Below, in pieces: positions 35,634 to 42,596 of a DNA stretch of 55,251 bases. The notes beneath the pieces are model-generated. The model did not search any database and was not told where the DNA came from. It saw only the letters and a list, made by a program, of their open reading frames with translations. This stretch comes from an uncultured Oscillospiraceae bacterium. Lineage in GTDB: Bacteria > Bacillota > Clostridia > Oscillospirales > Oscillospiraceae. Position numbers and translations under genes: made by a program. Each line of letters begins with the position of its first letter. The first letter of the stretch is position 1. The stretch spans positions 1-55,251 of the forward strand of contig CATONV010000008.1 of NCBI GenBank assembly GCA_951801655.1, written 5' to 3'.

Positions 35634-36260
35634 ATGTTTCATTATGAGAAAAAACTGCAGTTCCCAGTGAAAATCGCTACCCCTAATCCCAAACTGGCTG
35701 CTTTTATCATCAGTCAGTACGGTGGGCCGGACGGCGAGCTGGGTGCCTCTATGCGTTACCTGTCCCAGCGGTACTCAATGCCATATGCCGAGGCCAAAGG
35801 ACTGCTCACTGATATCGGCACGGAAGAGCTGGGCCATATGGAGATGGTGGCAGCCATTGTCCACCAGCTGACTCGGAACCTGACCGACGAGGAGGTCCGG
35901 GCTACCCCCGCCTTCGCCCCCTACTTCGTAGATCATACCACCGGCGTCTACCCCACCGCCGCCTCCGGCTTCCCTTGGACCGCCGGCTCCATCCAGTCCA
36001 CCGGAGACCCGATCGCTGACCTGACGGAAGACTTGGCTGCGGAGCAGAAGGCCCGCGTAACCTACGACAACATCCTGCGGCTGTCGGATGACCCGGACGT
36101 GAACAATGTCATCCGCTTTCTCCGGGAGAGGGAAATCGTCCACTTCCAGCGGTTCGGCGAGTGCCTGCGGCTGTGCAAGGAGAAAATGGACACTCGGAAT
36201 GTGTACCTCACAAACCCGGCGTTCGACAAAATTCAGCCTCGGCCCGCCGCACAAGGCTGA
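35634..36260 (+). CDS. cotJC: spore coat protein CotJC, manganese catalase family
   Basis: A 208-residue ferritin-like four-helix protein of the manganese catalase family, placed in the inner spore coat. Metal-ligand-type motifs are DIGTEELGHMEMV (residues 60-73) and the region AAEQKARVTYDNIL / REREIVHFQRFGE. The start codon directly follows the stop of the CotJA-CotJB gene, so the two are coupled. A clear terminator ends the operon. Confidence 0.93.
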   Translation: MFHYEKKLQFPVKIATPNPKLAAFIISQYGGPDGELGASMRYLSQRYSMPYAEAKGLLTDIGTEELGHMEMVAAIVHQLTRNLTDEEVRATPAFAPYFVDHTTGVYPTAASGFPWTAGSIQSTGDPIADLTEDLAAEQKARVTYDNILRLSDDPDVNNVIRFLREREIVHFQRFGECLRLCKEKMDTRNVYLTNPAFDKIQPRPAAQG

Positions 36261-36263
36261 CAA

Positions 36264-36297
36264 AAAAGGGATCGGGCCAAAAGCCCGGTCCCTTTTT
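36264..36297 (+). terminator. terminator of the cotJ operon
   Basis: A 13-base stem with one mismatch (AAAGGGATCGGGC with GCCCGGTCCCTTT) around CAAAA, followed by TTTTT. It marks the left edge of the accessory island. Confidence 0.9.
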
Positions 36298-36395
36298 CAC
36301 ATTCGCTTAAGACGGCGGATTGCCTTGGAATTTACCCCCAGCAGCCGCAGGACGCCCTGAGAAACATTGTCCACCTGTTTGCCGTTCACATCCAA
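36297..36395 (-). other. possible gene remnant at island edge
   Basis: On the minus strand a 32-codon open stretch reads LDVNGKQVDNVSQGVLRLLG then VNSKAIRRLKRM and ends at 36297, with a stop codon just upstream and no ribosome site. It could be the truncated 3' end of a gene lost when the island arrived. I do not recognise it and it may be chance. Confidence 0.25.
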
Positions 36396-36451
36396 GGGAT
36401 ACGTTTACTGCACTTGGATTCGAAAAAGAGCAAAAAATGCCTGCTGAAGTA

Positions 36452-36520
36452 TTATTTTAGCCGATGTCCTCTTTTAATTCAATATGCGGTAGCTGAAACA
36501 GCCAAATTTCGCTAAAATAA
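36452..36520. repeat. inverted repeat upstream of the serine recombinase
   Basis: TTATTTTAGC (36452-36461) and GCTAAAATAA (36511-36520), perfect 10-base arms 49 bases apart, ending 39 bases before the serine recombinase start. Res or inversion sites of small serine recombinases usually lie at this place, so this AT-rich stretch is a candidate site; it might also be only promoter DNA. Confidence 0.4.
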
Positions 36521-36559
36521 ACTGATATTCCACAAATAATTCTTAGGAGGAAATCAGGA

Positions 36560-37204
36560 ATGTCAAGAACATTTGGCTATGTCCGCGTATCCACCAAGGG
36601 ACAGAAAGAGGACCGGCAGTTGATCGCGATGAGGGAATTCGGAATTCCCGAGGAACACATTGTAATAGAAAAGCAGTCCGGAAAAGACTTTTCCCGCCCG
36701 GTCTACCTCCGTCTCACAGAGGCGCTGGAGACCGGAGACGTGCTGGTTGTCAAAAGCATAGACCGCTTGGGCCGCAATTATAAAGAAATCCTGGAGCAGT
36801 GGGCCGGCCTCACCAAAGAGAAGGGAGTCGCAATCGTTGTGCTGGATATGCCTCTGCTGGACACCCGTGCAGACCGGGACCTCACAGGCATCCTGGTAGC
36901 GGACATCGTACTCCAGATTCTCAGCTACGTAGCCCAGACAGAACGGGACTTTATCCGTCAGCGGCAAGCCGAGGGCATTGCGGCAGCCAGGGAGAGGGGG
37001 GTGCGCTTCGGGCGGGAGCGCATCCCCATGCCCGAACACTTTTCTGAACTGGCGGAGGACTGGTGGTATGGCAGGGTCAGTGCGGTGCAGGCCGGCAGAG
37101 AATTGGGGATTTCCCGTACCACATTTAAAAATCGGGCCGAGGAATGGGGCGTGGCCGAAGGTCTTGAGCGGCGAGCGGTAAGATGGCCGCCGTCCGGCAG
37201 ATGA
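36560..37204 (+). CDS. small serine recombinase (resolvase/invertase)
   Basis: A 214-residue recombinase. The catalytic N-terminal domain (1-140) has the nucleophile in YVRVSTKGQ (Ser12) and the arginine motif SIDRLGRN; the long E-helix is DIVLQILSYVAQTERDFIRQRQAEGI. The C-terminus (155-205) has a helix-turn-helix of the Hin type (VSAVQAGRELGISRTTFKNR). All expected residues are present, so it should be active. AGGAGG lies eleven bases before the ATG. It sits at the left edge of the RADAR-like island and is probably its mobility or inversion module. Confidence 0.93.
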   Translation: MSRTFGYVRVSTKGQKEDRQLIAMREFGIPEEHIVIEKQSGKDFSRPVYLRLTEALETGDVLVVKSIDRLGRNYKEILEQWAGLTKEKGVAIVVLDMPLLDTRADRDLTGILVADIVLQILSYVAQTERDFIRQRQAEGIAAARERGVRFGRERIPMPEHFSELAEDWWYGRVSAVQAGRELGISRTTFKNRAEEWGVAEGLERRAVRWPPSGR

Positions 37205-37281
37205 CCCGGCTATGATCTCCTCTAGAGTAATAAAAAGGACTATTTTATACAAAATTTGAATTTTACGTTTTAAAGGTACTC

Positions 37282-37310
37282 TTGACTGCCTGTCTCCGGT
37301 GTGATATAAT
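37282..37310 (+). promoter_or_regulatory. promoter of the RADAR-like operon
   Basis: TTGACT (37282-37287), 17-base spacer, TATAAT (37305-37310). It is the strongest promoter in the island; the transcript would start near 37317, at the foot of a long hairpin. Confidence 0.85.
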
Positions 37311-37319
37311 GGCAACGGT

Positions 37320-37377
37320 TTTGTGCATTATGCCATGTTGCAAATATTTTTCATTAGTCGCCGGCATATTGCACAAA
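37320..37377 (+). promoter_or_regulatory. 5' leader hairpin of the RADAR-like operon
   Basis: A 15-base stem with one mismatch (37320-37334 with 37363-37377) and a 28-base AT-rich loop, starting at the predicted transcript start. It leaves about 65 further leader bases before the chosen start at 37443. It may stabilise the message, regulate it, or serve as a binding site. Confidence 0.65.
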
Positions 37378-37442
37378 GAAGCGTCTCTTCCTCCTTTGCG
37401 TCACTGGGGATGCCCTGTTTCCGCAAGGGTTATTGTATTCCC

Positions 37443-39494
37443 ATGGATGAATATTTATGCATAGGCCCAGAGAGGGTGGTTGTAGTGGGTGTCCACGACT
37501 CGAGGACATACTTTTCCAGAATAGCCAAGGAAATACTGGGCAGCGATTATGAGAGCTTTGTGCGCTTCTTCGTCAGTCTCTTTTCGAGCTGCCTTGAGTT
37601 GGAACGTGCGGGGGCTAATAAATATTTTTTTGTTGCCTTTCTCACCCGCAGGTGCCATGTACTTTTCGAAATTTTTTCGGAAATATTATTTCTGCTCGAT
37701 GACCACCCCCTCCTGCGTAGCTATGGAATTACTGCAAAACGCGCAAAATCGATCATCGAGGAGCACTTCATCACAGACAACAATCTGGTGGCCCAAGCCG
37801 GCAAAATCGCCGATATCTACTCTGAGTTTGAAGTGTTTCCCGAGGTTATCATCGCGGACGAGATCATACTGCACGGTCGGGCTGTCAATAGTCTTCTGCT
37901 GCAGTATGAGCGTGCGGTTATGGGACGACTGAGCTGCAAGCCCGAAATGAGCGAGTCCCGCCGTTCCATCGCGATGGAATGTCTGGTCAATTCCATTCAG
38001 CTGCGTATTTATGCTCAGAATGACGAGCCCCTGCTGCTGCTGTCCCGCTACCGCCACCAGCTCGTCTGCGACCGGCTCTGTAACCCGATCCAGGTCCGGG
38101 AGCTGTCGAAAAAATTTGCGTCCCTTGTCAACAACAGCAATGTCAACAATGTTACCTACTCCTGGAACTTTAAAATTCCCAGCTATCATGCCTCCAAGTG
38201 GGAATACCTCCCCCCTCCCCCGCACTTCACTCAGGTCAGAACACATCAAAAACGGATTTATCAGACCTGCTACTTGTGGGCTTACCCGAATCCCCGCCGT
38301 CCCAAGGCGGTGTGTACCATTCGTTGGAGGCGCCTCAGCGCCGCCTCCGGGGAACTGCGGGACCTTATGGTAATTCCGTTCATCATATTTGATCATGTCC
38401 CCAGAGAAAATCTGGTACGTTTGCACCGTCGCCTCTGTCAGGATTTGCGGGAACTAAAAAATGCATCAGACTTCCTTACCAGTTGTGATCTCTACGCCGT
38501 CGGCCCCTGTGAGGAGCATTATCTGTGTTGGATCTCCGAAACCAACGACCTGATGCTTACCTACCTGCTACTCAAACGCTTCGCCGGAAACTCCCTTTCG
38601 CTGCTGACAAAAAATCTGCAGACCGCCCTTCTTGCCCGTAACTTTAAGAGAATCTCCCGGAAAGGGGCAGATCATCAGCAGATAGTAAATGCTTTGAAAG
38701 AAATCTGGTCCTGGGAACCTCCCTGTCAGGATCAGTTGGAACAGTACTTTGACATCCTGCTGGAGGGAGCTCAGCCCCTGTGGACCTCCGAAGAGTTGGA
38801 GTGCATCCCCAACTGTGTTACCGTGGGGAACACGCCGGAAGATCGGCTGCTGACCCGCGCTGTGGAGGATACCATTGCCGCCATTGGATACGAGGCGGAG
38901 CAAAACGCCTGCGAGAAGTACTCCAGCGGAATTTTCTTCTCCGATCAGACCCTGGCTGACTGGGGACGGCGATACTCCTGTGCGGAGGCGCTGTCCATCT
39001 GCGCCCGGTTCTGGGAAAAGGCGGAAACCGGAAAACCGCTAAACCGTTACGGCACTCTGGGTCTGATCGTTCAGCACATGGATCTTGGTATTATTGGAAT
39101 GAATCCTTACCACACCGGCCCGTCTGATACGCTGTACACCATGGTACGGGCGGGAGAACACAGCCTTTTCATCAAACCTACCCGCTATCAGGATTATATC
39201 CCCGTCCTGATTGCCATCGATAAGAGATGCCACGATAGCCAGCTGAATCTGCGCCGCGAGTTGGAGAGATTTATCAGCTGCCTCCCTGCTGCGATGTTAG
39301 ACGTGACGGTCGATGAGCTGTATGGCTTTATGCGAAGTCTCAAACGGGCAAACCAGAAGATCAAGGATTGGGATTTTTTGCTGTTCGACCAGATCAGCCT
39401 CCAGGATAGACGGCATGAAAGCCGTGCGCTGGAGTATCTGTCCAAGAGCTTTGCCAAACAGGTCTTTTTGCTCCAGGAATATCGAAAAATCTAA
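37443..39494 (+). CDS. unknown 683-aa protein, first gene of the RADAR-like operon
   Basis: I do not recognise this protein. It is soluble, mixed alpha/beta, without signal peptide, membrane helix or Walker motif. Near the N-terminus it has ERVVVVGVHDSRTYFS. At about 135-147 it reads VIIADEIILHGRA, which loosely recalls the PRPP loop of phosphoribosyltransferases (hydrophobic strand, two acidic residues, glycine turn), a weak resemblance only. A Cys-rich middle (about 270-400) and an IVQHMDLGIIGMNPYHT segment (near 545-560) are notable. The ATG at 37443 is chosen because the promoter start is near 37317; a GTG at 37323 would leave almost no leader. No close ribosome site is visible for either. 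It precedes rdrA by 58 bases with only a hairpin between, so it is probably part of the same defence unit. Confidence 0.8.
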   Translation: MDEYLCIGPERVVVVGVHDSRTYFSRIAKEILGSDYESFVRFFVSLFSSCLELERAGANKYFFVAFLTRRCHVLFEIFSEILFLLDDHPLLRSYGITAKRAKSIIEEHFITDNNLVAQAGKIADIYSEFEVFPEVIIADEIILHGRAVNSLLLQYERAVMGRLSCKPEMSESRRSIAMECLVNSIQLRIYAQNDEPLLLLSRYRHQLVCDRLCNPIQVRELSKKFASLVNNSNVNNVTYSWNFKIPSYHASKWEYLPPPPHFTQVRTHQKRIYQTCYLWAYPNPRRPKAVCTIRWRRLSAASGELRDLMVIPFIIFDHVPRENLVRLHRRLCQDLRELKNASDFLTSCDLYAVGPCEEHYLCWISETNDLMLTYLLLKRFAGNSLSLLTKNLQTALLARNFKRISRKGADHQQIVNALKEIWSWEPPCQDQLEQYFDILLEGAQPLWTSEELECIPNCVTVGNTPEDRLLTRAVEDTIAAIGYEAEQNACEKYSSGIFFSDQTLADWGRRYSCAEALSICARFWEKAETGKPLNRYGTLGLIVQHMDLGIIGMNPYHTGPSDTLYTMVRAGEHSLFIKPTRYQDYIPVLIAIDKRCHDSQLNLRRELERFISCLPAAMLDVTVDELYGFMRSLKRANQKIKDWDFLLFDQISLQDRRHESRALEYLSKSFAKQVFLLQEYRKI

Positions 39495-39502
39495 TTAAAA
39501 TG

Positions 39503-39537
39503 GATGGGCCAAGGGGTTTTTAACCACTTGGCCCATC
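39503..39537 (+). promoter_or_regulatory. hairpin before rdrA
   Basis: A 16-base stem with one mismatch (39503-39518 with 39522-39537) and a TTT loop, eight bases after the upstream stop and just before the GGGGGGAGA ribosome site of rdrA. No T run follows, so it is not a standard terminator; it may be an RNA processing or translation-control element. Confidence 0.7.
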
Positions 39538-39552
39538 AAACGGGGGGAGACT

Positions 39553-42552
39553 ATGAATATCAAGCCGGATACCTTTATTACCATTAAACAGGGCGAGGAA
39601 TATCAATCCCGCGAGGAAAACATTTATCAAAAAAACTCTTTTTTTGCCGCCTCCTACCGCCAGGCCGCAGACTGCCTAAAAGAGATCATCGCGGCAAACC
39701 GATTATTTAAAGGCAATTCGGGCAGCCCCTGTGTGGACGACCAATCTGACGCCGCCATCAACCAGCATCTTTTGGGGTATCCCAATAATATTATTGCATT
39801 TTGTGCGGAGAGAGGCCAGGGAAAAACCAGCGCCATGGTCTCTTTCTCCAAGGCTTTGCGGGAACTCCACCCTTCCACTGCTCCGCAGGCCTACTGTCAG
39901 GATGCGGCGGAGGAGGATTCTTGCCTGGAGAGAAAGTCCGACTTTTGGAAGACCAACGACGACTTTAATGTTCAGGAGTGCCACTTTGTGGTGATCGACA
40001 GCATTGATCCCACCACCATGGAGTGCAACGATTCCATCATTAAGGTAATCCTCTCCAGGATGTTTAACCAGTTCCAGACAGAGTGGGAAAAACGGATGGA
40101 AGAGCCGGCCTTTGACCGCAATCACAGGGAGAGCAAGCAGTCGGAGCGGATCGAACTGTTGAAAATGTTCCAAAAGTGCTACCATAATTTGCAGGTTATA
40201 GACAGCAAAACCTACAGTCCGGAGGATGACCTGCTGGAACAGATGATGGAACTGGGCAACAGCTCCAATATGCGTGGCGCCATGTTCCGCCTCATCCGTA
40301 AATTTTTAAGGTTTATGTGCCGGAACAGCTGCCAAGCCTACCTGGTTGTCCAGATAGACGACGCAGACTTCAACATTGACCTGGCCTACAAAATCATTGA
40401 CGATATCCGCCGCTATCTGGTTCTGCCCCAGGTGATTGTCCTTCTCTCCGCCAACATGTCCCAGCTGGAGACCACGGTGGAACAGTACTTTATTCACCAG
40501 TACGAGACCTCCATTAAAAACAAAGGTCTGGCCACTGTAGCCCGCTGCCACGATATCGCCGAGAGGTACATCAGCAAGGTGATTCCCGGCTATCACCGGA
40601 TCTACCTGCCAGACCTGCAGAAGGCCCTGATGACAGAGTATGAACATCTTCAGGTCAAGTATCTGGATTCCAAGGGGCACAACATCCTGGACGAGAAGGC
40701 GCGAAAACCAGACGAGAACATAATGGAAGCGGAGGTGGTTTACTCCTACCAGAACCAGCTCCTGCGCTTCCTCTATCAGCGTACCGGGATCATCCTGCTT
40801 AACCCGGAAAACTTCCTTCACAATCTTTTGCCCGGCAACATGCGGGAGCTGACCCACTTCCTGGCCTATTTCAATCAAATGGAGAAGCTGGGTATCGATT
40901 ATTTTACCCTGGTCGACTATTTTTCCGGACAAAAGCCCTTTGACCACGGAAAAATTGCGACCTGGCGCAGAAATTTGGCCCTGACTGAGCGTTACCTGCT
41001 GGAGCTGTGGGCGCCCGTCAACCTGCGCGCCGAGGGACACACCATCCTGCGCAGCCTGCGTAACGAGGCCGACGAGAACAAAAATCGATACCTGCTGCAA
41101 ATTCTCCCTGACTACTATGGACGCGAGCGGGTGGAGTTCAATCGGATCAGCGGAGCGTTTGCGCTGACAGAGGCGGAGTACCGTGACGGTTTTATCCAGA
41201 CTTGTCAAAATCATGGTCTCTCGATTTATGGTATGCCGAAGGAAGATGCCAACGAGTCTGGCGCCTCTGGGGAAGAAAAATCGGAAATTGAACGATCGGA
41301 ATCCGATATTTTTGACTCCGAATGCGAAAACGCCTCCTATGCGGATGTCTGTGAAGCCCTGAATGTTCTGTCTGCCCTCCCGGGCAACAACCGGCAGTAT
41401 AAGTTGATCTATGCGCTGCATGTGTTTTACACGATCCGCCTGCATCAGCTCTTATTGGACCAAATTGAGCTCTCGGAACCTATCGTAGAACTCAGGCTGG
41501 AGGAACTGGGGCGTTCTGCAGGCGACGACGTGCCGCCTGAGATAAATATTCAGGTGGATAACCATCTGGTACGATTTTTAGCGGATGTTCTGTATAAACG
41601 GAAGGATCTGTGCCGGAAGCCGCAAGGCTTTGCGCTGTGGCAGTATGATCTTAATATTGCTGATCTGCAAAAAGTCTGTGGTGCCGAAACTTCTCTCAAT
41701 TATGATTTCTTTAGCTTGGTCGCCACCTTCTGCCGAAACATCAAGCCCGTTAATCACAGTTATGTCAGTCTTCCAATTGTCAATGAGGAATTTAAAGGTC
41801 TAACTGACGAACATGATTTGCTTCGCTTTAATTTCTTCTACTCTAACCTACGGGATATTGACATGCTTAATTCCGTAAATCCAAAAAGTTGGAGAGAATA
41901 TTGCAGAGATAATCATTTGCGCCAAAAAATGGTTGGTTCTTTTGCGCTTTTGTTGAATTGGGATGTACAGTATACGTTACTTAGAAATTTACGGTATCAT
42001 AAGCTGAATGCCAATGATATTTTGGAGAGTATGCGTGGTGTCTATACCGGGGAAGATACGCTTCGGTTGTTAGAACAAATCAGTTATCTTACTGATCAAC
42101 CACGCTATAAAAATGTCTTTAAAGTGTATGACGACTATCTGCAAGCAAAAGAGTTTGGCTATGGAATTCATCATACTCTTTTAGGTCAAACGAGTATAAT
42201 ATTGTCTCAGATAAGAACAAATATTGCTTCCGCTAGAAGATTTATCAACAAAGTTTTGGAAAATCCGTCTCAAATTGAAACGTCTAAACAGCCTGATACG
42301 GAAATTGACCATAAGCAAATTAAAGTTCGAGACCTTGTTGAGCAGAATTGGATCAGCGATTACATTATTAACATTCATCAAATGATAGTCCCCCTGATAT
42401 ATCTGCAAGGCGGCAAACTGACAGAAGAAAAACAAAATATTCGTGACTTCACATTAGCTCAGACAGAAGAGCTTTTGGACAAATATATCGAAATATTAGA
42501 CGTTCAAGAGAAGAAAAGCGCGAAGCACTACCAAACCAAAACTGACAAATAA
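39553..42552 (+). CDS. rdrA: RADAR ATPase RdrA-like
   Basis: A 999-residue P-loop ATPase. Walker A is ERGQGKTSA with K91; the Walker B strand is YLVVQIDDADF with D269-D270; LLSANMSQLE follows as a sensor-like strand. This KAP/AAA-type core with a long helical C-terminal part fits RdrA, the ring-forming ATPase that works with the deaminase RdrB in RADAR. The identification rests on the ATPase features, the length and above all the adjacent deaminase. The last third (from about 41690) is visibly more AT-rich than the first two thirds, with codons unlike its neighbours. rdrB follows after 44 bases. Confidence 0.82.
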   Translation: MNIKPDTFITIKQGEEYQSREENIYQKNSFFAASYRQAADCLKEIIAANRLFKGNSGSPCVDDQSDAAINQHLLGYPNNIIAFCAERGQGKTSAMVSFSKALRELHPSTAPQAYCQDAAEEDSCLERKSDFWKTNDDFNVQECHFVVIDSIDPTTMECNDSIIKVILSRMFNQFQTEWEKRMEEPAFDRNHRESKQSERIELLKMFQKCYHNLQVIDSKTYSPEDDLLEQMMELGNSSNMRGAMFRLIRKFLRFMCRNSCQAYLVVQIDDADFNIDLAYKIIDDIRRYLVLPQVIVLLSANMSQLETTVEQYFIHQYETSIKNKGLATVARCHDIAERYISKVIPGYHRIYLPDLQKALMTEYEHLQVKYLDSKGHNILDEKARKPDENIMEAEVVYSYQNQLLRFLYQRTGIILLNPENFLHNLLPGNMRELTHFLAYFNQMEKLGIDYFTLVDYFSGQKPFDHGKIATWRRNLALTERYLLELWAPVNLRAEGHTILRSLRNEADENKNRYLLQILPDYYGRERVEFNRISGAFALTEAEYRDGFIQTCQNHGLSIYGMPKEDANESGASGEEKSEIERSESDIFDSECENASYADVCEALNVLSALPGNNRQYKLIYALHVFYTIRLHQLLLDQIELSEPIVELRLEELGRSAGDDVPPEINIQVDNHLVRFLADVLYKRKDLCRKPQGFALWQYDLNIADLQKVCGAETSLNYDFFSLVATFCRNIKPVNHSYVSLPIVNEEFKGLTDEHDLLRFNFFYSNLRDIDMLNSVNPKSWREYCRDNHLRQKMVGSFALLLNWDVQYTLLRNLRYHKLNANDILESMRGVYTGEDTLRLLEQISYLTDQPRYKNVFKVYDDYLQAKEFGYGIHHTLLGQTSIILSQIRTNIASARRFINKVLENPSQIETSKQPDTEIDHKQIKVRDLVEQNWISDYIINIHQMIVPLIYLQGGKLTEEKQNIRDFTLAQTEELLDKYIEILDVQEKKSAKHYQTKTDK

Positions 42553-42596
42553 CTCCTTTACTGGCGAAACCTCATAGAAAAGAGAGAGAAAAAACT

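Noticed and set aside
40306-41445. Minus-strand 379-codon frame in the defence island
   Set aside because: Antisense of rdrA; composition is of a shadow frame and no start context is seen.
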